DNA from: Cristatella mucedo | Lineage: Eukaryota; Bryozoa; Phylactolaemata; Cristatellidae | DNA: 64,000 nucleotides | NCBI GenBank assembly: GCA_009760855.2 | Contig: WPIO01000008.1 | Location: 8,030,001 to 8,094,000, forward strand | Direction: 5' to 3' | Part shown: positions 1-10,999 of the stretch, in pieces | Layout of the letters: every line of letters begins with the position of its first letter | Position numbering within the stretch: the stretch's first letter is position 1 | Position numbers and translations under genes: made by a program | Notes under the pieces: model-generated | The model's database searches: none | Told to the model about the DNA's origin: nothing | Seen by the model: only the letters and a program-made list of their open reading frames with translations

Positions 1-307
1 GCTATGGATATCTAAGTGATTATCGCTTCGGGCTGCTGGGTCTCCCACACAGGCTGCTGCCTTAGCTATGCCGGCGGCTAGTAACCTGCATGTTAGCTAT
101 GATCGTTAGCAGCTGTTACCGCTTCGTAATCGTAGATCAAATGCATACCTAGATATAAATATTGTTGCTATGATTCATGAACTATGAATTATCAAAAGAA
201 AAGCACCCAGTACTAGCAGCAGTGGCCAGAACCGCCAGATCAGACACTGCTCGTTAAACGGTAACTGCAAGCTGAGTACCCACTCGTTTGGTATTCCTAG
301 CATTGTC
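1..307. other. No recognised feature
   Basis: I see no coding pattern, repeat or RNA signature here. It could be the 5' untranslated or ORF1 part of the LINE that follows, but nothing in the sequence shows this. Confidence 0.4.
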
Positions 308-1348
308 TTGAACCGCTCAGCACGCTCCCCCACATGCATCACTGTAAATCTCTCTAAATTAGTGGTCATCAGGCCTGTTGTAACTCCGTCGGCCAGACTT
401 AAAGCTTGCCTCTGGAATCCTCGCTCAATGTGCAATAAACCTCTGGTAATAAGCGACCTTATATCTGAAAATAGTATCAACCTGCTCGCCCGAAGTGCAA
501 CTTGGCTAAAACCGATAAACTGCCCAACAATTAAAGACGCGACCCATCTAGTTTTCTCGTTCTTTCACACCCCTAGATCGATCAAAACTGGAGGAGGAGT
601 TGCTATTATCGTTTGCTCGAAATTCAAATTCTAGCCATTTGCAGTACCCTCGAAGCAGTCTTTTGAATCGATAACATTGGTCTCATCGGAAAAAAAGCTA
701 CCGATAGTGGCAGTAGTCCATCGCCCACCAGGTACCAAATCATCCTTTATCTTAGATTTCTCCGATCTCATTTCGACTCTGTGTGCAAGAAATCGATTCT
801 TCGTCGTTAAGAGTGATTTCAACGTATACTTTCATAACTTATCTGACGCTTTCAGCACCAAATTTCATGCATTGACTGACTCATTGTCTCTTGTAGCTCA
901 TGTAAATGGCCCTACTCACATCTAGGGTCACACGCTCGACCAGATTTTCTCATACAACTGCACTTTGTCATCACCAATTATTACCAAGTCCTTCTTAGCT
1001 GACCACATGCAGATCTCATTCTATCTACAGTGTGTGCCCACCTCCTTCTCTAAAATCACATGTGAATCGCAAAACCTCAAGACCCTTGACATCGATGCTG
1101 TCCTTGCGATAATATCTGCTTCACCTCTGCTGCTCAGTCCTCCCTCCGATCTATCATCATTGGTAGATAGCTACGTCACGACACTAGCCGAGGCGTTCGA
1201 CAAATTTTCACCTCTGACTAAGCCCACTGTGTGCCCCCGCCCATACGGCCTATGGTTTACCACAGACATTAAACTAGCCAGACCCACTAAGCAAATGTTT
1301 GGAAAAGCATACATAAGATCCGGACTGACTGTCCATCGACATGCATAG
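308..1348 (+). pseudogene. LINE APE-like endonuclease domain, broken
   Basis: The first frame contains LWNPRSMCNKP and, near its end, FFHTPRSIKTGGGVAIIV. These match the start of CR1/L2 endonucleases, where the W(N)xRS motif is followed by the TGGGVxI strand. Later frames (677-925 and 965-1348) continue the domain with HRPPG, DFN and an ADHxxI-like motif. The enzyme nicks target DNA to prime reverse transcription. Reading-frame changes near 630-680 and a stop near 925 split it into three pieces. A homologous minus-strand piece lies at 16485-17066. Confidence 0.75.
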
Positions 1349-1789
1349 GAAGACTACTATAGGACTTACCAATCGATCCTAGCAAGAGTCAAGTCTTGCT
1401 TCATTAGAAACATTGTTGAATCACAGGTGCACAATTACAAATGCTGATTTCGACGACAAACCATCTCCTCAACCACTCCGAGATTAGCTCCTTACCTAGT
1501 GATCCTTGTGATGATCTAGCCGATCGCTCCTCTCAATTCATCGTGCAGAAGACAGACGAGTTCACGAAATCCATCCCTGCGTTGACAACATCCCCACTAG
1601 AATGCTGTTGTCCGATTCCTAGCTGCACCTCAATGTTTAGATTTAAGTAGGTCACTTGTGATATAGTCCTGAAGTTCGTATCTTAATCAAAGAAGACAAC
1701 AAATCCTCTTGACCCATCTCACACTGTCCTGCTCTTACGTTGCGTTGATCTGATGCTGCCATGCATAACTGAAATCAAAAATATGTCAT

Positions 1790-3218
1790 TAACCTCAGGT
1801 CAAGTCTCAACACCTTTCAAAAAAGCTGTAGTCAGGCCACTTCTCAAGAAAGCGACACTAGACCAAGAGAACTTAAGCAACAACCGCCCCGTCTCCCTTC
1901 TACCATTCCTATAAAAAACAATGGAACAGGTCGTGGCAGACCAATTGAACCATATATCGAAACGTCACACTTTGCCAGTCACTTTCAGTCTGGCTTTAGA
2001 GCTTATCACTCAACAGAAACAGCATTACTTAGGGTATACAACGACCTACTTAGGAATGCAGGGATGGGTAGAGTACCTTTGCTTGTTTTGATCGATCTTT
2101 CAGGAGCTTTTCACACCATCGGTCCAGAGTACTTCTAGAGCTCCTCTCGTCTCACCTGGGCATCACTGTCACGGCTCTGCTGTGTTTCAGGTCATATCAT
2201 AGTCAGAGACTACAGAGAATTGACGTGAATGGACAAAGATCACCTGAGGTACCTCTGAAATATAGGGTAACTCAGTGCTAGGACCGGTTCTTTTCACGGT
2301 TTAAACTCTCCCTCTTGCTGATGTGATTGCCAAGCACAATCTAGGCTTTCAAATCTATGCGGATGACACTCAGTTGTACCTTTGCTTTGATCCCTCCCAG
2401 CCATCAAGCACCTTGAATTCTCTCAACTCACTTGTTGCATGTATTGATGTCATCTGCACACGGATGCCAGCAAATTTTCTAAAACTAAACGATGATAAAA
2501 CTAACTTACTAGTCATGGGCAAACCCTGTGTGATTCAAAAATTGGAAAGGCTGCCGCTCAAAATTAGCTCTGCCAGCATATTAGAGTCGAATCGGCTCGA
2601 AATCAAGGTGTCATATTCCAAAGCGACCTCTCATTAGACGACCATATCAGCTCCACAGTCAAATCTGCCTATTTTCAGCTTCATAACATTCCTAAAATTA
2701 GGGCTTGTCTAGATAAGGATACCACATCCAAGTATGTCCATGAATTCTTGACATCCCGTCTCGACTTCTGCAACTCATTGCTTACTGATCCACCAGCATG
2801 TGCGATCATGCGATTGTAGCTTGTGCGAAACTCAGCAGCTAGGCTTGTCTGTCGTAAGCGTCTCAGTTGCCACATTACACCACTTCTCGCCGACCTGCAC
2901 TGGGTCCCAGTCAAGCAACGGATTGACGTCAAAGTTTTGTCGCTCACTTGTAGGTCATTTTATTCATTGGCTCTAGCCTATCTCTCAGATATACTTCCCC
3001 ATCAGGCCAAGCATCGTACCACAGGCTTTTCGGAATCCAGCAGTCGACAGATATTTCGTGCAAACCTCGAATCCTTTAGAGACCGTGCATTTAGTTCATA
3101 TGCTCCCAAAGCCTGGAAGTCACTCCCGACTTGCGTCAGAACATCCGCTGATCTGATAACATTTAAAAAGAAATTAAAAACACACCTATTTAGGACAGCA
3201 TTGAGTGGATCCCTGTAA
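1790..3218 (+). pseudogene. LINE reverse transcriptase, broken
   Basis: The region aligns throughout with the intact 400-codon frame at 57802-59004. Visible parts are a palm segment near 2030-2110 (RVYNDLLRN, then an aspartate-containing segment), the catalytic YADD at about 2356-2367, and the C-terminal part at 2823-3218 (HITPLLADLHW, LTCRSFYSLALAYLSDILPH). Several frameshifts and stops separate these blocks. The order matches target-primed reverse transcriptases of the CR1/L2 group. It is not functional as written. Confidence 0.8.
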
Positions 3219-4166
3219 TTCGTCCTTAACGTGCTTATGCATGCCGACGTTGTGCATGCTGCCACTAACCACATTTGCATGCTGAAGCTGTGCGTGTCAC
3301 CCCTAATCATGTTATTCATTTTGTTTGTTTATCAAGCATGATATTACTCACAATTCCATTGCATTTACCTTTGCAGCAAATGTTAAGCGCCTAGAGAGAG
3401 ATTGAGGTCTCTGAGGGCGCTTTATCAAGTGCATTACTATTAGTATCAATTCTATGAAATAGTTCGTTCCGCAGCATATCGGTGGACATAAATTTAAACA
3501 ATTGGCTGTTTCAGCCAGGCCATCGCATAATACAAGATTGAGAGAAAAATATTCAATAATGAATGCTGCAGTAGTCTAACGTATTTTACAAAGTAAAGTG
3601 GTTTTTTTGAAGTACTCAGAAGTCTTGAAAGAAACAGCTGTAGAAAAATTAATGGGGCTGAGTGAGCCTTAGTGAAAATAAGGCCATGTACGGCGAACTT
3701 TTAATTTCCACTATAATTGCAGAAGAATCAAAAGCTCCAATGGAGTTCCTAAAGAAAGGGATTTATAGCTGATTATGTAGGAGTGCAATTCCCATTGTTC
3801 GCTTGAAGACTCACTGAGAGACCAACGGTAAGGCATTCTTGCAGGTGGATACAGCCGGATGACTTGAGCGTTCACGGTCAAGGACTGCTTACCATGCTCG
3901 AGCTGACACTTTAAGATGCCCACATAGTGGATTCGTGGCTTCTAATTGATAGTGCAACACTGTCTGTAAGACTGGGGGGCCGCCACATAATTCACTAGGT
4001 AAAAGATCTGCACTCGAAATATTCACAAAGCCTTGTTGGTAAAAAAGAGACTGCTGGCAGCCGATTCGAGATGCAACTTAAGACCGCGAGACAATGCTGT
4101 TTTTGTGGGGTCGTCCGGGGTCTACTCGGCGTGCTATTGCATAGTGAAAGAGTGACCTCGTCCCAG

Positions 4167-4178
4167 CTCTCTCTCTCC

Positions 4179-4214
<36 letters not shown>
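4167..4214. repeat. (CT)n microsatellite
   Basis: Nearly pure CT dinucleotides. A CT-rich tract lies in the corresponding place of unit B (11000-11052), so it was probably present before the duplication. Confidence 0.95.
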
Positions 4215-4515
4215 AACTTATTGCTCTATCTCTCCATGTGCATCCTCGGTCTATAATTGTACTACATTTTAAATATTGACTTATGTTGGCTCAGTTGGTC
4301 AGCATACTGTGGCTGGTATAGTCATAACAGGCGTGATCACATGTGCATGCCACATTCTTCAAACCAAGTTCTATCAACTGGCCTTCACACAAGTATAGCA
4401 AGTAGTAAAGCAGTTGCTAGCATTTTTGACGATATTAACCGTACAAAGAACTAACTTTGTGAAGCAGGAAAGCGCGAGGAGGAAAATACTAGTTAAATAA
4501 TAGAGGCCTCCTTTC

Positions 4516-4660
4516 ACCTGCCTCTTTGCAGGACTTGAAAATCTGCTACAGCTGTTTCGCTGGCTGATGGACGAAAAGACTAAGATGGCTCAAGACAAGC
4601 AGAAGCTCGCTAAAGAATGCTGAAGGTGGCTGCAGAATATAGGGAGTAACGTCGTATTTC
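4516..4660 (+). pseudogene. Remnant of the 14-residue-repeat coiled-coil gene (copy A)
   Basis: A pyrimidine-rich stretch ending in TTTGCAG (about 4526-4533) is followed by sequence that matches unit B into the start of its repeat ORF (MAQDKQKLAK in both). One base is missing in the run of A after AAAGA compared with B, which shifts the frame into a stop. Shortly after, the repeat array is absent and the sequence continues with the downstream region of B. This is therefore a dead copy of the gene at 11413-12189. Confidence 0.7.
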
Positions 4661-4789
4661 GCGAGATGTCTAAACAATTGAAGAAGCCGTGAGCTGCAGG
4701 AAGCTTGAGACTGGCTTTTATAACCGTGAGACTTAAGTAAATCCAAATATCAATCGTTCACAGCTCGTTTAGACCTCTTTTTTTCGGAA

Positions 4790-5460
4790 TGCCTGTGCAT
4801 TAATTTCGTAAGGAAAAGTCACCAAGAAATTGCTAGCCTGCTCAGATAGATCATAGGATTGCCTGCCGAGTGTGCACAAATTATTGATATTGTAAATAGC
4901 TTGTCAATTATCCCAGTAATAAAAAAAATTAAAATTCATCATTTTGTGAGGTTGAAGATGCGACTGCACTGAATCACGGTGGCAAAGGCTGAGTCAAACT
5001 ATGACTGTACCAGCAGGTTTACGAGTGCACTTGCAGACATGCCACCGAGCATTGGCAGGCCATCATTTTAGTCTGCTCGTATTACGCTAAGATTAATAAA
5101 GATGCACAGAGATGACTTACATAACTAGCACCTAATAATTCCGTATGACTTCACGCCATCAATTTCTAGCCTGCAAAGATCAGTCCAAACTGAGCCTGCC
5201 GAGTTTGCTCACATTTTGTGATTGCAAATTGCACTTCAATTCTCGTACTAATAATTTAGTGAAATGCGCCTTTATGTTATGCTATAGATGTGACTGCAGT
5301 AAATAACGGTGCCAAAGACTAAGTCAGACTGAGATTAGGTCAGCAGACTTATATGTGCACCTGAAGCTATGTCACTGAGTCTTGGCAAGCCGTGATCTTA
5401 ATGTGCTCCGCATTACGTTGAGATAGACGAAAACATATAGGGAAGACTTCAAGAGCTTGT
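4790..5460. repeat. Two diverged tandem copies of a ~330-bp unit inside unit A
   Basis: The stretch from about 4830 to 5110 is repeated at about 5165 to 5440 with the same order of matching segments, for example GCCTGCCGAGT..TGC and GATG.GACTGCA..AA..ACGGT. Unit B has one corresponding copy near 12960-13060, so this tandem duplication is probably private to A. Confidence 0.6.
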
Positions 5461-5690
5461 ACCTAACAGGTTATGCATGACTTCCCCACATAAAGCCTCT
5501 TGCAACATATACCACTACCTAGGAAACGAGGTTTTGCATCCACCAACTACGATCTCACTATATTTTTAAGCTCACGGTTTATTGCCTAGTATTATTAAAC
5601 TACCGGCACTAACTTTTCGGACGCTAGCTAACATGGATATTCAGGCTTTATGCGAGTAACATTCATGGTAGAATACCATATCCATTATAG

Positions 5691-5964
5691 TACATGAATT
5701 TGCTGGGCTGGTTGGCTGGCTGTTTGTTTGTTCATGTCGTGTGCAGGTACATCGGATAACTGAATTGATGGCTTTTGTTGTAGAACAACCAGTTCTTGTG
5801 ATTCCGGCATATGCAAACAAGCTTGAGGGTTATTGAACAACTCTGCATTATTCTTTGTCATATTATTACATTATCGCTTATCATATTTACAAATTGCCCC
5901 GTCACGTCGTTTCTCATCGCCGTGCACTGGCTATTCACTAAGCGGCCTGGCAACTTGCAAGGTG
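5691..5964. other. No recognised feature
   Basis: No coding, repeat or RNA pattern recognised beyond short TTG/GTT-rich runs. Confidence 0.3.
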
Positions 5965-6067
5965 TTGTCACACATTTAGCTCCACTGTCCTGTTGTCACA
6001 CATTTAGCTCCACTGTCCTGTTGTCACACATTTAGCTCCACTGTCCTGTTGTCACACATTTAGCTCC
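5965..6067. repeat. 28-bp tandem repeat, about 3.7 copies
   Basis: The unit begins TTGTCACACATTTAGCTCC and repeats with period 28 at 5965, 5993, 6021 and 6049. The first three copies are identical as written and the last is partial, so the array is young. Confidence 0.95.
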
Positions 6068-6430
6068 CTCCACTTTTGTACTGCAGCCTACCTATCCGAA
6101 TTACTTTCTAATTATGCTAGGGATTTTAAAACATAATCTTTCGATAAAAGTCATTCAGCTGTGTCTGGAATATCCTGAAATTATTTCCTTAAATTCAAAA
6201 TCTCCCAGCACTTCAAAGTAACTTCTGAATTACGCAAAGACATCCCCAGACTTGGCGACATTGAAAAAAACTAAAACGCACCTGTTCCTCACAGCATTTA
6301 TAGGGTTCGTGTGAATTGTTTCCTTAGTATACTTAAACATGCTGGCACTTTCCTTACTAAGCGATTGATATACTTACTTAAAAGCTCATGTAAAGTACCT
6401 GTAAAATGGAAATAATTCCCAACCAGTGCA
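6068..6430 (+). mobile_element. LINE family 1 fragment (3' RT end)
   Basis: Degraded match to the end of the RT frame of the copy at 57728-59247: the CCTATCT segment, then the CATCCCC..GACTT..GACA and ACCTGTT..CACAGCATTTA segments, then the start of the 3' UTR (TGCTGGCACT). Old and heavily mutated. Confidence 0.6.
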
Positions 6431-6855
6431 ATGTATTTACTTTTTACCGTCGACATAGCTCAAGAGTATTGGCTCTGCCGGCCAATTGCCATTCTTATAG
6501 GGGACGAATGTAATATAAGTTGGATTCAGCCTTGCAGCAGTTGCAACAGGAACTCACTGCCATAGCTTGGAAGTCCTCCAGGCAGCACAAAATCGTCATG
6601 GCTTGCGGTTGAAAGACAATTGGAAGCCTCAAACTGGCGTTTTTGCAATTGAGCTAGAAGCCTACCTGGAGCTCAGACGTTTGTGGGATTTGAGAGTGGC
6701 AATAGGTTAACTCAAGAGGAACCATAGACAATTCTACGTAAAGTAATTGAAAGGCAGGCCGGTTAGCCCTGCATTAATCTCGCTTCTCGTTGAGATCAAG
6801 CTTACCTTTACATTCAGATTTCGATTCACCAAATAATATAATATATTTTAATGTA
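6431..6855. other. No recognised feature
   Basis: No family or structure recognised. Confidence 0.3.
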
Positions 6856-7590
6856 ATAACGCACTGGATAAAGCGCCCTCAGAAAACTCAATCTCTTTTT
6901 TTGGGCACTTTACATTCGCTTCAAAAGGAGCCGTGATTGAATTTTGAGTAATAGCATGCTAGTAAGCAACACGACTAAAATAGTTAAGGGTGACACGCAC
7001 AGGGTCAGCATACAAGTGTTGTTAGTTGTACAATGACAGTGTCAGCACGGATAAGCACTTGAAGGTCAAATCATACAGGCCCACTAAATGCTGCCATAAA
7101 TAGGTGTATTTTTAAGTAATTTATAGGTGCGGTTAAGTCAGGGGATGTTCTGATGCAAGTCGACAATGAGTTCAGGGCGTTGAGAGCATACCAACTAAGT
7201 GCACGCTCTTCAAAGGATTTGAGGTTTCTACGAGGTCTTGGTAGACGGTTGCATTTCGAAAAGCTGGTGGTACGATGCTTGGCCTGATGGGGGAGTTGAT
7301 CTGAAAGATAGGCTGGAGCCAAAAAATGAAGCAACCAAAAGATGAGCAACAAAACCTTGAAGTCGATTCGTCGCTTGACTGGTGGCAGGAGCAGGTCGGC
7401 GAGAAGTGGTGTGATGTGGCAAGTGCGACTCTCACGACGGAAAAGCCTAGCTGCAGAGTTTTGCACCAGCTGTAATTGCCTGATTGCACGTGCCGGTAGG
7501 CCAGCAAGCAGTGAGTTACACAAGTCAAGACGGGATGTCACAAATGGATGGACCATCTTAGACCAGGTATCCTTATCTAGACACTGAGCT
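6856..7590 (-). mobile_element. LINE family 1 fragment (RT C-terminus and 3' UTR)
   Basis: In reverse orientation this contains the RT C-terminal region and the family 3' hairpin (AAAGCGCCCTC..GGGCACTTTAC at 6885-6920 on the plus strand). The frame at 7071-7556 (161 codons) keeps FVTSRLDLCNSLLAGLPARA and HITPLLADL, as in the copy at 57802-59004, but has lost the catalytic half. The 5' end is truncated, as is typical of target-primed insertions. Confidence 0.85.
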
Positions 7591-7599
7591 TGTCTGGAA

Positions 7600-7974
7600 A
7601 TTCACTAAGCATGTCTCAAAATCCTTGAATTAAATAAGTACCAAGTGTTCTAGGAACGCTTACATAGGGTGCTACATTCGCTGGAGTATCAGTGTACTCA
7701 TGTGGGATTGTGGGCTGGCCCTCTAATTGATATCTCGATTGAGAATGAGAACTTAACATTGATGTACACTTTCGAGAAAGAGGATAAGGCAATTAGGCGC
7801 TCAGCGTCCGTGTTTGTTCACCGGTAGGTTTTCACCGTCGAACGAGCAGTCGTAAACGCCAGATATTGCATTAGCTGTTGATTTCCATTCAATGCCTACT
7901 AATTTGACTGCTTATCTTTAGCCTTTGGATAAAGTAGCTTGCTCTAGGGGCGCTGCTGCACTAGTATTTGAAAT
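7600..7974. other. No recognised feature
   Basis: No repeat family or coding pattern recognised. Confidence 0.3.
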
Positions 7975-8112
7975 TCAGCCGAGCCGGTTCGATCCGGTGG
8001 TTAAGGGGCTAGCCCCGACCAAGGTGTGGCTGAGGTCGTGGGCTCGAGCCCGGAGGTGTACGTGAAGCGCTTGAATAGAGATTAGGTTCTCTTGGGGCGC
8101 TATGCAAATGAT
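7975..8112 (+). mobile_element. tRNA-derived SINE (family S1) with LINE-like tail
   Basis: The head has an A-box-like segment (GGTGGTTAAGGGGCTAGC) and a B-box-like segment (GGGCTCGAGCCC), the internal RNA polymerase III promoter of tRNA genes. The tail (about 8050-8105) repeats the hairpin layout of the local LINE 3' end: AAGCGC, GAATAGAGATTAGGTTCTCTT, GGGGCGCT. This suggests the LINE reverse transcriptase recognises SINE RNA through a shared 3' end. Copies also occur at 21428-21572 and 56800-56965. Confidence 0.7.
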
Positions 8113-8519
8113 AAATATGTTATATGTCAACTACTTCACTGCCCTTGCCCTGGACTATCTAGCCGATTATGGAGCACCAGGACACCAGGGACCAAGTGGT
8201 CTGGCATTTCGCAGCATTATCAGTTGTGGCCCTAGCTGTTGTCATGCTGTGGAGACACTAAGGCCTTCACTGGATTGCTTTCTAATGATCTTGTGAAATC
8301 GGTAAACACCGTTTCTCAGCCACTTCTAATGCAGTTCTGAAAACCTTGTGATTCTTATGAAACGACTTGTCATTAGATAATCTCATTTTATCCACTGTGA
8401 TGGCCACATTCTGTCATGTAACATTGTTGCTTTTGCGGGACTCCACTAGTGAGATATGTAATTACTTAGGCAAGCTCAATAGACTGCATAACACTAACCA
8501 TTTCATACTGATTTTCTAG
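8113..8519. other. No recognised feature
   Basis: Contains a 64-codon open frame (8102-8296) with no recognisable motif; probably chance. Confidence 0.3.
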
Positions 8520-8576
8520 CTGTGAGTTGTAAAGCGCTTGAGTAGAGATGAAGTTCTTTACGTTTGTTATAAAGAC
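8520..8576 (+). mobile_element. LINE/SINE 3'-tail remnant
   Basis: TGTAAAGCGCTTGAGTAGAGAT followed by GAAGTTCTTTACG resembles the left arm and loop of the LINE/SINE 3' hairpin, with a decayed right arm. No head is recognisable. Confidence 0.4.
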
Positions 8577-8638
8577 GACCAAAGGCTCTTCGCCTGCTAC
8601 ATATGTGAATATCCACGTGTGCCGGGCTTGCTTGTTTG

Positions 8639-8755
8639 TGTGCGTGTGTTTTGGTGTGTGTGTGTGTGTGTGTGTGCGTGTGTGTGCGTGTGTGCATGTG
8701 TGTGTGCGCGGGTGTGCGTGTGCGAGTGTGTGTGCGTGTGCTAGCGCTTTTGTGT
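8639..8755. repeat. (GT)n microsatellite, interrupted
   Basis: Long GT/GC dinucleotide run. Open frames across it on both strands are products of the repeat and not genes. Confidence 0.95.
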
Positions 8756-9175
8756 GTGCTGGCGTGCCACAGAGGCGTTCATGCATAGACGATGCAGTAT
8801 CCCGAGATCCGGTGAGGTTGAAGAAAAAGGAAGTCAAAAATGGCATAGCTTTGACCTAGGATTATGTTGGAAAACTAAATTTGACTTGACTGTAGTAGAG
8901 TCCTAGATGTTTGCTTGTATATATTGCTCAAAACTTGCACATAACGGTCGAGCCCTTTGTGAAACCTGATAATTCCAGGCCGCGACCAATTCTAGATGGA
9001 ACGAGTTGATTTCATAGTTGGCTTGCAACTGCCAGCCTCTTTGCTCTTAAAACTCCTCCTCTAAGCATGCTCTTTATGCAAGGAGGCGTCTTTATGGCGT
9101 GTGCACTGGGAGGTCAACAGGCTTCGCTGCTTTGTCGTCGTCGCATCTTGCAGTGTATGTTCCACCAGTTGCACA

Positions 9176-9295
9176 GTCTCTCTGTCGCTGGGAGCTCTGT
9201 CTCTCTGTCTCTGTCTCGGTCTCTGTCTCTTGTCTCTTCTCTTGTCTCTCTGTCTTTCTGTCTGTCTGTCTTTCTCTGTCCCTGTCTCTTTCTCT

Positions 9296-9351
<56 letters not shown>

Positions 9352-9390
9352 TTATCGCTATGTCTCTCTCTAACTATCTCTCTCTATCAA
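9176..9390. repeat. CT / TCTCTG-rich satellite
   Basis: Interleaved CTCTCTGT and pure CT runs. The three overlapping serine/leucine-rich open frames here come from the repeat. Confidence 0.95.
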
Positions 9391-9798
9391 TAAATCTTTA
9401 CTTGGTCGATCCCGTGTTAAGATAATATGGAGAAAATTCGTTGGACTTAAAAAAAGATGCGTGTGGTGCGACAACAGTAAAGCTTACTTTCATGTTAATT
9501 CCTTAAGGTTTTTGACCAAGTTATATCAGAGAAGAGTAAGGTATTTTGTCCTCGGGCAAGCCGCATTGGAGACCACCGCCGTCTATATGTCACAAGGAAG
9601 CCGTGGCGGCCCACTTTTCCAGTTGTATCAAGAAGTTAGGATTTTTCCGGATACCCAACATTTACCTGCCACTGATTCCTTTCAATGATAAAACAGAAGT
9701 TTGATTTATGATATAGAGAAAACCGAGTGTCAAGGTGGAGCAGAACGTCCGCGACCTTAAAAATTGCTCGACCTACGACTCTCTCACAAATACACAAG

Positions 9799-9945
9799 CG
9801 CTCTCTCTCTCTCTCTATCTGTCTGTCTGCCTCTCTTCCTCTCCCTCTGTCTCCCTCCGTCTCTCTCTCTTTCTCTCTCTTTCTCTCTCTCTCTCTATTT
9901 ATTTCGCTCTCTCACACCCTCTTTCTCACTCACTTTTTCTCTCTC
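9799..9945. repeat. (CT)n-rich microsatellite in unit B
   Basis: CTCTCTCT with CTGTCTG and CCCTCTG variants; corresponds in position to 14038-14130 in unit C. Confidence 0.9.
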
Positions 9946-10010
9946 CATCTTCGTCGTCTCTATCGCCTTTTCTTTCTGTTTCTCTCTCGTGTACGTACTC
10001 CACATCTCTT

Positions 10011-10122
10011 TAATAATAGTAATAGTAATAACGCACTCGATAAAGCGTTCTCATAGAATTCTATCTCTTTCTTGGCGCTTTACATTTGCTGCAAAGGGAA
10101 ACGCGACTCAATCTGAGTAATA
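10011..10122 (-). mobile_element. LINE family 1 3'-tail insertion with target-site duplication
   Basis: A TAATAGTAATAGTAATAA tail is followed by the reverse complement of the family hairpin (ACTCGATAAAGCGTTC..TTGGCGCTTTACATTTGCTGC). The 17-bp word CGTACTCCACATCTCTT occurs immediately to the left (9994-10010) and again to the right (10144-10160), with CT-rich similarity extending further upstream of both. This is a 5'-truncated target-primed insertion of about 110 bp. Unit C has no such insertion at the equivalent site. Confidence 0.8.
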
Positions 10123-10999
10123 TCTCTCTTTCTTTCTCTTGCGCGTACTCCACATCTCTTCGCATATCGAAGCATTTCCACAGTAACAGAATTTTCATTA
10201 ATGAAAAACAGGCCGCTTTCCGGATTACAAGTTTGGTTTGACTACCTGTAGGTGTGCAGATATCATGGGATCGCGTGCAATTAAGTCAAAGGGTCCGTGA
10301 CACAGCGTTTCGGTTGACACACATTTATACCTGCTGGACGCTTTAAGCATGTTATTGTAGGCTAAACGGTTAACAAAAAAACACGAAACTTTGCTGCAAT
10401 AGCTCTATGTAATATATTATAAAACAAAGTGATTTATGGAAATACTCAGAAGATTTAAAAGAAAATTTGTAGAAACATTATTAGGGCTGACGGAGACCGC
10501 CGAGAAAATACGTCTAGGTATAGCTTATTTTTAATCCATGCAATAACAGTAAAAGATTCAAAAACCGTAATATATTACCGTTTTTTGAACATCCATAAAT
10601 AGATGAATATAAAAAGTGCTATTCCGTTTGTTGACTTGACGGCTCTTCTAGAAACCAACGTTCAGGCATTGCTGCAGTTTGATGCTACCGGATGACTTGA
10701 ACGTTCAAGTTCAAGGACGACTTACTTACCTGAGCTGACGCAGCTAGAACGCGTACAGCCTATTCGTTGCTTCCAGTCGGTAGTGCACCACAGTCACTCA
10801 GTCTAGGAAGCTGTTGTAGAGTCCTCGAGGTAAGAGGTCTGCGCTTGACATTTTAACGCTCCTGCGACGGTGGAAAAAGGCTTGCTTGCTGCCGATTCAA
10901 GATACGACTTGAATAAAGTGAGCCAGAGCTGTTTTGGTGAGGTCGTTCGGGGCCCACTCTGCATGCTACCGCACCGTGAAAGCGTGCCGTAGACGTGTT

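Larger units (their letters stand above)
308..3450 (+). mobile_element. Decayed LINE, family 1 (CR1/L2 group), near full ORF2
   Basis: This is a plus-strand non-LTR retrotransposon copy. An APE-type endonuclease region (about 308-1350) is followed by reverse transcriptase (about 1790-3218) and a short 3' UTR. The 3' end (3379-3447) has two complementary arms (AAGCGCC and GGGCGCTT) around a GAGAGATTGAG core, then an irregular ATT/ACT tail. The same 3' end recurs at least eight times in this window, which defines the family. The frame is broken in many places, so the copy is dead. It abuts duplication unit A at its 3' end and appears to have cut off the 5' part of that unit. The clade assignment rests on the RT and C-terminal motifs; CR1 and L2 subclades cannot be separated by eye. 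Confidence 0.85.
3450..5690 (+). repeat. Segmental duplication unit A (5'-truncated, internally deleted)
   Basis: The block is similar to B (9430-13245) and C (13620-15640) over several separate stretches. Examples are 3590-3680 with 10420-10500 and 14440-14515, 4003-4150 with 10827-10990, 4490-4625 with 11330-11460, and 5519-5670 with 13078-13235. The order is preserved, so these are copies of one locus rather than scattered transposons. Relative to B, unit A has lost the whole 14-residue repeat array: sequence near 4648 jumps to the equivalent of about 12815. Its left edge is the 3' end of the LINE at 308-3450. Confidence 0.7.

Noticed and set aside
7071-7587. Plus-strand frame 7342-7587 (and 2681-2947, 58467-58733 minus) as a gene family
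   Set aside because: These similar frames recur only because they are antisense shadows of the same LINE RT region.
7975-8055. True tRNA genes at SINE heads (also 22425-22470 and 30180-30235)
   Set aside because: A and B boxes are present, but the acceptor and anticodon stems cannot be paired properly, and the sequences recur with LINE-like tails.
8466-8859. His/Thr- and Val/Cys-rich frames across the (GT)n repeat
   Set aside because: Same reason: microsatellite translation on both strands, no domain.
9067-9425. Ser/Leu-rich open frames across CT repeats (also 9727-10120, 55163-55625, 25282-25608)
   Set aside because: They are produced by dinucleotide repeats, which lack stops in several frames at once.
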